Under the pieces are notes generated by a model. That model was not told the origin of the DNA and ran no database searches. It saw nothing but the letters and a program-made list of their open reading frames with translations. DNA of 6,256 nucleotides, from NCBI GenBank assembly GCA_949745625.1, contig CATJZR010000057.1, positions 1-6,256 on the forward strand, in the 5' to 3' direction. This DNA comes from an uncultured Eubacteriales bacterium (GTDB taxonomy: Bacteria > Bacillota > Clostridia > Christensenellales > Borkfalkiaceae). The position numbers and the translations under genes were made by a program. This document shows positions 1 to 5,798 of this stretch, one piece after another. Each line of letters begins with the position of its first letter. Within the stretch, counting starts at the first letter, position 1.

Positions 1-2030
1 CAAGGAAGGTAGACGCCCTCGGGCACGACCACGGTGCGTTTGTATCCAATAACGACGCAACCTGCGCTGCTGACGGTACCGAAACGGCGACTTGCTCGCG
101 TTGTCCGGACACGATTACGCAGAACGTAGAGGGAAGCAGGCTTCCTCATACCTTCGGACTGTATATTCCCAATAACGACGCGGCGTGCGACCATGACGCA
201 ACCGAGACGGCGACTTGCGCTAAGTGCGGCGCGAAGGATTCGCGGGATGTTCCCAATACCAAGCTTCCTCACACTTGGGGAGAGTATTATTCCGATTTAA
301 ATGCAGACTGCAAAAATCAGGGAACGATGACTGCTAATTGCGAAAACTGCTCTGCAACAAATACTCTGCCCGACCCTAACGGGCAGCTCGGTGACCATAA
401 TTACGTTTGGACTGTCAAAACTGTGGCAACTTGTATGCAGTTGGGCGAAAAAGAGGGTAAGTGTAAGGTATGCGGCGACGTAACCGTAAAACACGATTAC
501 GCAAACCATTCTACCGACAAAGTCGGCGCGATTTGCAGCGTTTGCAAATTGCCCGTAAGTTATATGACAAGCTTCCCGATTAAGAATTTTTCCACGTTCG
601 ATTACGTATCTAACCACGGCGAGATAATGGTCGGCTTCATTGTAAAGCAATTAAACGGCAAAAACAAACCGTTGGTTTGCGATATTTATATCGCTCAGTA
701 CGATAAAAATGCTATGGCAAACGGTGTATTTACTCTTGTAGCTCCGTACATTACTCTTTCTGATGTGAAGGTTACCAACGCTTGGTCAGACCCCGGTACC
801 GTTGTAGACGGCAGTCTAAGCGCAAGCTTCGACATCGGGCTTAAAAATGTTTTGACCGGCAATACTGACAGCTATAAATTTATTATCGAAAGCCTGACGT
901 TTGACGAGAGCGAACCGAGTTTTCGCGGTGTATGCGTATTTGCACAAACCGCAGGCACGCATGACGTAGAAATTTTCAATGCGAATTTCGATAGCAGAAA
1001 GGGTTTAGTCAGCGGCGAGCTTACTATGCGCGACTGGTGGCTTACCGACGTGCTGCAAGTAAGCCAAAGCACCGGCACGGCGGGGTTGGAGTATAAGTAC
1101 TATTCCGACGGCGACTACTACGAAGTTATCGGGTACGGCACGGCAAGCGGCGAAATAGTCGTTCCCGCAACTCATAACGGTTCGCCCGTAAGGTTAATTA
1201 GCGTTCTTGACCATAACAACGGTATTACGAGTCTGGTAATCCCCGACAGTGTTACGGACATTGAAATAGACGCTTTCTTCGGATGTGAAAATCTTACGAG
1301 TGTATCCATAGGCAGCGGTATGACCCGTATACGCGACAAGTCGTTCGGCAACTGCACAAAGCTGACAAGCGTGTCTTTCGGAAGTAATGTGACGGAAATC
1401 CAGCAAAGGGCATTTGACGGATGTTCGGCTTTGAAACGCATTAATTTCGATGGTACCAAGGCGCAGTGGAATACAATAAAAAAAGGTACAAATTGGGATA
1501 GAGGCACGGGCAATTACGTAGTTGTATGTACCAACGGAGTGTTGCCTGACACAGACGCGACGGGCTTGATATATCAGGACAATTTAAATGCGGGTGACAG
1601 CTATATCGTTAATATCGGCACGGCGAAGGGCGACGTGGTTATTCCCTCAACACATAACGGATATCCCGTAACTTCGGTACAGTGGGCTTTTAACGCAAAT
1701 CTTGATTTAACAAGCATTGTTATACCCGACAGTGTGACAGACGTCCCCGCCGACGCGTTTTTCGGTTGTTCGAACCTTAAAAGCGTAAAGATAGGCAAAG
1801 GCGTTTCGTGTATAGAAGAGAATTCGTTTTGGCAATGCAGCAGTCTTACGAGCGTAACGATAAGCGGTACGGTGACGGAAATTCAATCGTATGCGTTTGC
1901 CGATTGCACGGCTTTGAAAGAAATTAATTTCGGCGGAACGAAAGCGCAATGGAACGCGATAAGTAAGGCAGGCGATTGGGACCATAATACGGGTAATTAC
2001 ACCGTTAAATGTACCGACGGAACAATTTAA
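1..2030 (+). CDS. Large secreted/surface protein, 5'-truncated: Cys-rich modules plus two BspA-type leucine-rich-repeat modules
   Basis: The reading frame is open from base 3 to the TAA at 2028-2030 (675 codons visible), so the gene starts outside the window; the ATG at 327 is internal. Residues 8 to about 181 form repeated modules with the pattern C-x9-C-x2-C (C21/31/34, C62/72/75, C103/113/116, C144/154/157) plus a last CxxC at 178/181. Residues about 185-360 are a beta-rich-looking region I do not recognise. Residues 361-520 and 521-675 are two copies of a BspA-like LRR module with strings such as LTSVSIGSG, VTEIQ and AFxxC, each ending in a GTKAQWN...NWD...GNY...CT(N/D)G block. In Clostridia such proteins are usually extracellular and mediate adhesion or binding. 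No LPXTG, SLH or other anchor is visible at the C-terminus, so attachment, if any, must lie in the missing N-terminal part. The LRR family call is strong; the function is inferred. Two hairpins follow the stop directly. Confidence 0.9.
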   Translation, partial: RKVDALGHDHGAFVSNNDATCAADGTETATCSRCPDTITQNVEGSRLPHTFGLYIPNNDAACDHDATETATCAKCGAKDSRDVPNTKLPHTWGEYYSDLNADCKNQGTMTANCENCSATNTLPDPNGQLGDHNYVWTVKTVATCMQLGEKEGKCKVCGDVTVKHDYANHSTDKVGAICSVCKLPVSYMTSFPIKNFSTFDYVSNHGEIMVGFIVKQLNGKNKPLVCDIYIAQYDKNAMANGVFTLVAPYITLSDVKVTNAWSDPGTVVDGSLSASFDIGLKNVLTGNTDSYKFIIESLTFDESEPSFRGVCVFAQTAGTHDVEIFNANFDSRKGLVSGELTMRDWWLTDVLQVSQSTGTAGLEYKYYSDGDYYEVIGYGTASGEIVVPATHNGSPVRLISVLDHNNGITSLVIPDSVTDIEIDAFFGCENLTSVSIGSGMTRIRDKSFGNCTKLTSVSFGSNVTEIQQRAFDGCSALKRINFDGTKAQWNTIKKGTNWDRGTGNYVVVCTNGVLPDTDATGLIYQDNLNAGDSYIVNIGTAKGDVVIPSTHNGYPVTSVQWAFNANLDLTSIVIPDSVTDVPADAFFGCSNLKSVKIGKGVSCIEENSFWQCSSLTSVTISGTVTEIQSYAFADCTALKEINFGGTKAQWNAISKAGDWDHNTGNYTVKCTDGTI
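24..395 (+). repeat. Three tandem 41-42 codon Cys/His modules within the surface protein
   Basis: Units begin at the His codons at 24, 147, 270 and 396, spaced 123, 123 and 126 bp. The first two share identical DNA stretches at the same offset, for example CCAATAACGACGC at 46-58 and 169-181, and ACGGCGACTTGC in each, which points to fairly recent duplication. Each module has an H-x-(F/W)-like start, then an N-D-A-like turn, then C-x9-C-x2-C. A fourth, more diverged copy starts at 396 and a half copy ends near residue 181. The paired cysteines look like metal-binding or disulfide sites, but this is inference. Confidence 0.8.
1083..2027 (+). repeat. Two tandem BspA-like LRR modules (about 155-160 codons each)
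   Basis: Module A (1083-1562) starts with GLEYKYY and module B (1563-2027) with GLIYQDN. Both then show a GxVVxP-THNG-PV entry strand, IPDSVTD, AFFGC, a run of LRR turns, TEIQ-AF-C-ALK-INF-GTKAQWN, and a closing CTNG or CTDG. The protein similarity is plain, but DNA identity is patchy, so the duplication is old. The order of parts is the same in both, which suggests a whole-module duplication rather than growth by single LRR units. Confidence 0.85.
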
Positions 2031-2038
2031 TTAAAGCG

Positions 2039-2068
2039 AAAGCGGGGCGCGTGTCTGCGCCCCGCTTT
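2039..2068 (+). terminator. Perfect 12-bp GC-rich hairpin just after the LRR gene
   Basis: The arm 2039-2050 (AAAGCGGGGCGC) is exactly complementary to 2057-2068, with a 6-base loop. It starts 8 bases after the TAA. No T-tract follows directly because the next hairpin begins at the next base. It probably forms the first half of a double terminator. Confidence 0.75.
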
Positions 2069-2117
2069 AATAGCGCCGCAGCTTGGAAAACTGCGGCGCT
2101 ATTATTTTATTTTTGTA
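2069..2117 (+). terminator. Rho-independent terminator: 13-bp hairpin plus T-rich tract
   Basis: The arm 2069-2081 (AATAGCGCCGCAG) pairs perfectly with 2091-2103 across a 9-base loop. It is followed by a T-rich stretch (ATTTTATTTTTG). It abuts the previous hairpin with no gap. This is a strong stop that isolates the surface-protein gene from the nrd unit. Confidence 0.85.
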
Positions 2118-2177
2118 TGTCTGACCATAAATTTTTCAATAAAACGTCGAAAAATGTTTAATTGTAAAATTTTTCAA

Positions 2178-2193
2178 ATACAAAATATTGTGT
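2178..2193 (+). promoter_or_regulatory. NrdR-box-like operator, distal copy
   Basis: The 16-mer ATACAAAATATTGTGT matches the published NrdR box consensus acaCwAtATaTwGtgt, as I recall it, at 14 of 16 positions. It lies upstream of the nrdD promoter. NrdR is the ATP/dATP-sensing repressor of ribonucleotide reductase genes in most bacteria. The target gene downstream is itself a ribonucleotide reductase, which supports the call. Confidence 0.72.
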
Positions 2194-2210
2194 TTTAGTT
2201 AAAAAATAAC

Positions 2211-2226
2211 ATACAAGATATTGTGG
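2211..2226 (+). promoter_or_regulatory. NrdR-box-like operator, proximal copy
   Basis: The 16-mer ATACAAGATATTGTGG matches the NrdR consensus at 13 of 16 positions and differs from the distal copy at only two bases. The two boxes start 33 bp apart, about three helical turns, close to the spacing usual for tandem NrdR sites. It ends 9 bp before the -35 hexamer at 2236. Confidence 0.7.
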
Positions 2227-2235
2227 TCGGGTGGC

Positions 2236-2264
2236 TTGACTTTGGGCGTGGCAGGTACTATACT
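2236..2264 (+). promoter_or_regulatory. nrdD promoter, SigA/sigma-70 type
   Basis: TTGACT (2236-2241), a spacer of exactly 17 bp, and TATACT (2259-2264) are each one base from consensus. Transcription would start near 2271, giving a leader of about 70 nt before nrdD. A weaker alternative (TTGTAA at 2163, TATTGT at 2186, 17-bp spacer) would overlap the distal NrdR-like box. Confidence 0.8.
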
Positions 2265-2302
2265 TAAAATTACTGGGCAATAAAAGTCCCGTTGAGGATT
2301 TT

Positions 2303-2344
2303 ATGCGTCGGGATAATATCGCGTTTTCGGAGGTTTTATTATGA
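2303..2344 (+). CDS. Possible 13-codon leader peptide overlapping the nrdD start
   Basis: ATG at 2303 opens MRRDNIAFSEVLL and stops at TGA 2342-2344, which overlaps the nrdD ATG (2341-2343) in the form ATGA. GAGGA at 2294-2298 lies 4 bases upstream of the ATG, close but usable as a ribosome binding site. If translated, its termination would be coupled to nrdD initiation, and its 3' codons run over the nrdD Shine-Dalgarno. So short an ORF can arise by chance, and no family is recognised. Confidence 0.25.
   Translation: MRRDNIAFSEVLL
2328..2333 (+). promoter_or_regulatory. Ribosome binding site of nrdD
   Basis: CGGAGG ends 7 bases before the ATG at 2341. It fixes this start, which also matches the expected start of the ATP-cone domain. 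Confidence 0.85.
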
Positions 2345-4467
2345 AAGTTATTAAAAGGGATAATTCGGTTGTCGATTTCGATAAATCCAAAATTGTAACC
2401 GCAATTAAAAAAGCCAACGAGGCTGTAGACTTCGAGGACAGGGCGACCGATGCCCAGATTAGCGAAATAGTCGACGATATTGCTTCGCGTCACCGCCGCC
2501 GTATTCTCGTTGAGGATATTCAGGACATGGTAGAGGAAAAGCTTATGGAAATGCAAAAGTTCCAGCTTATGAAGGCTTATATCCTTTACCGTTACGAGCG
2601 CGCGCTCATCCGCAAGGCAAACACAACGGACGAGAGCATTCTTTCGCTTATAAAAAATAAGAATAAGGACGTAATGGAAGAAAATTCCAACAAGAACGCG
2701 CGCACGGCTTCGACCCAGCGCGATCTTATCGCGGGCGAAGTTTCTAAGGATTTGACCCGCCGTATCCTTTTACCCGAGAAAATTTCAAAGGCGCATGACG
2801 ACGGCGTGCTGCACTTCCACGATGCGGACTACTTTTTGCAACCCATTTTCAACTGTTGCTTAATAAATATTAAGGACATGCTCGACAACGGCACGGTAAT
2901 GAACGGCAAGCTTATCGAAAGCCCCAAATCGTTCCAGACCGCCTGCACGATAACCACGCAGATAATCGCGTCGGTAGCGTCGTCGCAGTACGGCGGGCAG
3001 TCGGTCAATGTCGCTCACCTCGGCAAATATCTGCGCCTTACGCGCGATAAATATGCCGCGCAGTGTGACGAGCAGTTTGGCGACACCGTGGACGAGCAGA
3101 CGAAAATCAAGTTTGTAAATATGCGTTTGCAGGAGTCTCTTAAAGCGGGTGTGCAGACCATACAGTATCAGATTAACACTCTTATGACGACGAACGGTCA
3201 GTCGCCGTTCGTAACGCTTTTCCTCTACGTCGACGAGAAAGACGAGTACGTGGAAGAAAACGCAATGATAATCGAGGAAATATTAAATCAGCGTTACAAG
3301 GGTATAAAGAATGAGAAGGGCGTTTACGTCACACCTGCATTCCCCAAGTTAATTTACGTTTTGGACGAAAACAACTGCCTTAAAGGGGGCAAGTACGACT
3401 ATCTGACCAAGCTTGCGGTCAAGTGCTCGTCTAAGCGGCTTTACCCCGACTATATATCTGCAAAGAAAATGCGCGAGCATTACGAGGGCAATGTATTTTC
3501 GCCTATGGGCTGCCGTTCGTTCCTTTCGCCGTGGAAAGACGAAAACGGAAATTATAAGTTCGAGGGCAGGTTCAATCAGGGCGTAGTGTCCGTCAATCTT
3601 CCGCAGATAGGTATACTGTCGAAGGGCGACGAAAACAAGTTCTGGGAAATATTCGAGGACAGAATGAACCTCTGCTATGAGGCGATTATGTGCCGTCACG
3701 AGGCGTTGAAGGGCATTACCAGCGACGTTTCGCCCGTGCATTGGCAGTACGGCGCGATAGCACGGTTGCAGCCCGGGGAAAAGATAGACAAATTCCTCTA
3801 CGGCGGTTATTCGTCTATTTCGCTTGGATACATAGGTCTTTACGAGGTAACGAAGCTCGTCAAGGGTGTTTCGCACACCGACCCCGCAGGAGCGGAATTC
3901 GCGCTTAAAGTAATGCAGTCGTTGCGCGACCATTGCGACAAATGGAAGAAGGAAACCAATATCGGTTTTGCACTTTACGGCACGCCGGCGGAATCGCTGT
4001 GCTACCGCTTTGCGAGAATCGATGCCGAGAAGTTCGGCTCTATTCCCGATATTACCGACAAGGGCTACTACACCAACAGCTATCACGTCGACGTACGGGA
4101 AAATATCGACGCATTTTCCAAGTTCAAGTTTGAAAGCCAGTTTCAGAAAATTTCGTCGGGCGGCGCCATTTCATACGTTGAAATTCCGAATATGCGCCAT
4201 AACCTGACCGCAATCGAGGACATAGTCCGCTTTATTTACGACAATATTCAGTACGCGGAATTCAATACCAAGTCCGACTATTGCCACGTATGCGGCTTCG
4301 ACGGCGAAATAGAAATCAACGACGACAACGAATGGGAGTGCCCCGTTTGCCACAATAAGGACCAGCGCAAAATGAACGTCACTCGCCGCACCTGCGGATA
4401 TTTGGGCGAAAATTTCTGGAACGTGGGAAAGACCAAAGAAATAAAAGCAAGAGTTTTACACCTGTAA
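2341..4467 (+). CDS. nrdD: Anaerobic (class III) ribonucleoside-triphosphate reductase
   Basis: This cytoplasmic glycyl-radical enzyme reduces NTPs to dNTPs in the absence of oxygen. The 708 residues fit the family (E. coli NrdD is about 712). Residues 1 to about 92 form an ATP-cone (MKVIKRDNSVVDFDKSKI...), which senses ATP/dATP. The catalytic barrel carries C172/C173 in FNCCLIN and a probable thiyl-radical cysteine C391 in MGCRSFL. Near the C-terminus two CxxC pairs (C648/C651 and C667/C670) form the zinc site. RRTCGYLG follows, with Gly686 as the predicted radical site. No frameshift or lost motif is seen. A clear Shine-Dalgarno, a strong promoter and two NrdR-like boxes lie upstream. nrdG, its activase, follows after 202 bp and no convincing terminator lies between, so co-transcription is plausible. 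Confidence 0.97.
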   Translation: MKVIKRDNSVVDFDKSKIVTAIKKANEAVDFEDRATDAQISEIVDDIASRHRRRILVEDIQDMVEEKLMEMQKFQLMKAYILYRYERALIRKANTTDESILSLIKNKNKDVMEENSNKNARTASTQRDLIAGEVSKDLTRRILLPEKISKAHDDGVLHFHDADYFLQPIFNCCLINIKDMLDNGTVMNGKLIESPKSFQTACTITTQIIASVASSQYGGQSVNVAHLGKYLRLTRDKYAAQCDEQFGDTVDEQTKIKFVNMRLQESLKAGVQTIQYQINTLMTTNGQSPFVTLFLYVDEKDEYVEENAMIIEEILNQRYKGIKNEKGVYVTPAFPKLIYVLDENNCLKGGKYDYLTKLAVKCSSKRLYPDYISAKKMREHYEGNVFSPMGCRSFLSPWKDENGNYKFEGRFNQGVVSVNLPQIGILSKGDENKFWEIFEDRMNLCYEAIMCRHEALKGITSDVSPVHWQYGAIARLQPGEKIDKFLYGGYSSISLGYIGLYEVTKLVKGVSHTDPAGAEFALKVMQSLRDHCDKWKKETNIGFALYGTPAESLCYRFARIDAEKFGSIPDITDKGYYTNSYHVDVRENIDAFSKFKFESQFQKISSGGAISYVEIPNMRHNLTAIEDIVRFIYDNIQYAEFNTKSDYCHVCGFDGEIEINDDNEWECPVCHNKDQRKMNVTRRTCGYLGENFWNVGKTKEIKARVLHL

Positions 4468-4501
4468 TATTTACGGCTATTACGCTCCGCAAATAATAAG
4501 T

Positions 4502-4632
4502 GGTGCGAGGGCATTGCCATCTTGCACAAATCATTAAGTGCAAACAATAGTATAATTTGTGCAAATGCGCCTACCGAGTGGCGGAGCCACAAATTGCGCA
4601 GTGCTGCGGAAAAGTGTGATTTTCCTTGCACC
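4502..4632. repeat. 131-bp palindrome-rich intergenic element with terminal inverted repeats
   Basis: The ends GGTGCGAGG (4502-4510) and CCTTGCACC (4624-4632) are inverted repeats with 8 of 9 matches, and the ninth is a G-U pair in RNA. Inside are a perfect 10-bp inverted repeat (4522-4531 with 4555-4564, 23-base loop), a nested pair TGCGC/GCGCA (4566-4570 with 4596-4600) enclosing GTGGC-GGA-GCCAC (4578-4590), and GGAAAA/TTTTCC (4608-4613 with 4620-4625). It has no ORF of its own. It could be a non-autonomous MITE-like or REP-like repeat, an mRNA processing or attenuation structure, or a small RNA. A convincing target-site duplication is not visible (only GT on both sides). Confidence 0.5.
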
Positions 4633-4669
4633 GTAAAATATTTAAAATTATTGATTAAACGGTACGTTT

Positions 4670-5203
4670 ATGAATTACGCTAATATAAAATGGTACGACG
4701 TGTCGAACGGCCCCGGGGTCAGGGTTTCGCTTTACGTCAGCGGTTGCAGAAACCGCTGCAAAAACTGCTTTAACCCGGAAACATGGGACTTCGATTATGG
4801 TCAGCCTTTTACGGCAGAGGTCGAGGACAAAATTCTCGACGCTATGCAGCCGGACTACATAAAGGGCTTTACCCTTCTCGGCGGAGACCCGTTCGAGCCC
4901 GAGAACGCAGCGGTGCTTGCACCGTTTTTGCGCAGAATGAGAAAGCGCTATCCCGATAAGTCGCTTTGGTGCTTTACGGGCTACGACTACGAGCGTGACC
5001 TTCTCACCGGAAAGCAGGGAGACCACGATACGGTGTTAAAAATTCTGCGGTGCCTCGACGTGCTCGTCGACGGGCGGTTCGTGGAGGAGTTGAAGGATTT
5101 GAACCTTAGGTTCCGCGGCTCGTCCAACCAGCGCATTATATTGGTGCCGCAGTCGCTTAAAAAAGACGAGGTGGTGCTTTGGGACGGCGAAAAGGAGCAG
5201 TAA
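4670..5203 (+). CDS. nrdG: Anaerobic ribonucleotide reductase activating protein (radical SAM)
   Basis: It uses S-adenosylmethionine and a [4Fe-4S] cluster to generate the glycyl radical on NrdD. The 177 residues begin MNYANIKWYDVSNGPGVR, the usual NrdG start with the NGPG motif. The cluster motif C-x3-C-x2-C is at C26, C30 and C33 (GCRNRCKNC). The SAM-binding GGDP is at residues 71-74. WCFTGYDYE resembles the conserved TGY segment. It is somewhat longer than E. coli NrdG (about 154 residues), with the extra length toward the C-terminus. An in-frame stop at 4652 rules out a longer N-terminus. No recognisable Shine-Dalgarno precedes the ATG, unlike the other genes here. Its stop codon abuts the dut start (TAAATG), which indicates tight coupling with dut. 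Confidence 0.95.
   Translation: MNYANIKWYDVSNGPGVRVSLYVSGCRNRCKNCFNPETWDFDYGQPFTAEVEDKILDAMQPDYIKGFTLLGGDPFEPENAAVLAPFLRRMRKRYPDKSLWCFTGYDYERDLLTGKQGDHDTVLKILRCLDVLVDGRFVEELKDLNLRFRGSSNQRIILVPQSLKKDEVVLWDGEKEQ
5191..5197 (+). promoter_or_regulatory. Ribosome binding site of dut inside the nrdG 3' end
   Basis: AAAGGAG ends 6 bases before the dut ATG at 5204 and lies within the last codons of nrdG. It supports translation of dut from the same message. Confidence 0.85.
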
Positions 5204-5647
5204 ATGAATTGCAGCGTCAACATTAAAAAGCTGAGGGAAGGGGCGACGGTTCCCTCTTACGGCAGCGAATACGCCGCAGGCGCGGATTTGTATGCGTGCG
5301 TCGACGGAGAAACAGAGATACCCCCGCACGAAACGGTAGTGGTGCCTACGGGCATAGCGTTAGAGCTTCCCGTCGGCTATGCGGGGCTTATCTATGCGCG
5401 CAGCGGGCTTGCCTCGAAAAAGGGGCTTGCTCCCGCCAACAAGGTTGGCGTTGTGGACTGTGACTATCGCGGCGAGGTCAAGGTTGCGTTGCATAATCAT
5501 TCGGGTCAGGTGCAGCGAGTAGACGCAGGCGAGCGCATTGCCCAGTTGGTAATAACTCCATATTTAACCGCGCAGTTCGTCGAGTGCGGCGAGCTGTCCG
5601 AAACCGTGCGCGGATGCGGCGGTTTCGGCTCGACGGGAAGAAAGTAG
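5204..5647 (+). CDS. dut: Deoxyuridine 5'-triphosphate nucleotidohydrolase (trimeric dUTPase)
   Basis: It hydrolyses dUTP to dUMP and pyrophosphate, keeping uracil out of DNA and supplying dUMP to thymidylate synthase. All five family motifs are present in 147 residues, a normal length. They are: AGADLYA (25-31); ARSGLA (65-70); VGVVDCDYRGE (81-91) with the probable catalytic Asp85 and the sugar-discriminating Tyr88; RIAQLV (111-116); and RGCGGFGSTG (136-145), where the Phe stacks on uracil. Two mild departures are seen: Ala65 where Pro is usual in motif II, and Cys138 where Ala or Thr is usual in motif V. Neither should abolish activity. The start directly follows the nrdG stop, and a hairpin terminator lies 5 bases after its TAG. 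Confidence 0.96.
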   Translation: MNCSVNIKKLREGATVPSYGSEYAAGADLYACVDGETEIPPHETVVVPTGIALELPVGYAGLIYARSGLASKKGLAPANKVGVVDCDYRGEVKVALHNHSGQVQRVDAGERIAQLVITPYLTAQFVECGELSETVRGCGGFGSTGRK

Positions 5648-5652
5648 TGTCG

Positions 5653-5697
5653 AACGCACCCTTAAAGAGGAAAGCTTTAAGGGTGCGTTATTATTTG
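5653..5697 (+). terminator. Rho-independent terminator after dut
   Basis: A perfect 15-bp stem joins 5653-5667 (AACGCACCCTTAAAG) to 5675-5689 across a 7-base loop. It is followed by ATTATTTG, a short T-rich run. It closes the nrdD-nrdG-dut unit. Confidence 0.85.
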
Positions 5698-5763
5698 CCG
5701 TTAGAGCAGTTATGCGCAAAATGAAAAAGTCAAACAATTTATGGGCTTTTTTTGCAAACCCTA

Positions 5764-5792
5764 TTGACAAGCTCACTGCCCTCTGTTAAAAT
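5764..5792 (+). promoter_or_regulatory. Promoter of the lipoprotein gene, SigA type with extended -10
   Basis: TTGACA (5764-5769) is perfect consensus. A 17-bp spacer leads to TAAAAT (5787-5792), preceded by TGT, an extended -10 TGn. Transcription would begin near 5799, leaving a leader of about 140 nt. Confidence 0.85.
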
Positions 5793-5798
5793 GGCAAT

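Noticed and set aside
24..395. A CRISPR array, from the regular 123-bp repeats
   Set aside because: The repeats are in-frame coding modules with conserved cysteines and no spacer structure.
327..2030. A complete 567-residue gene starting at the ATG at 327
   Set aside because: The frame stays open back to the window start, and the upstream codons encode the same 41-residue Cys modules in register, so this ATG is internal.
2286..2314. A small hairpin TCCCG/CGGGA in the nrdD leader as an attenuator
   Set aside because: Only five pairs over a 17-base loop, with no T-tract and no competing structure; too weak to call.
3349..4086. A 245-codon open frame on the minus strand
   Set aside because: It lies wholly antisense to conserved nrdD coding sequence and its protein shows no recognisable features; it is a codon-bias shadow.
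4549..4556. TATAAT as a promoter for nrdG
   Set aside because: No -35-like hexamer lies 16-18 bp upstream (TTGCAC at 4522 is 23 bp away) and there is no extended -10, so it is not called.
4522..4564. The 10-bp inverted repeat as a terminator after nrdD
   Set aside because: The loop is 23 bases, the stem is AT-rich and no T-tract follows; nrdG, which has no clear promoter, lies downstream.
4278..4631. A 117-codon minus-strand frame spanning the nrdD end and the intergenic element
   Set aside because: Half of it is antisense to the nrdD zinc and glycyl-radical region and the rest crosses the palindromic element; it has no plausible ribosome site or family.
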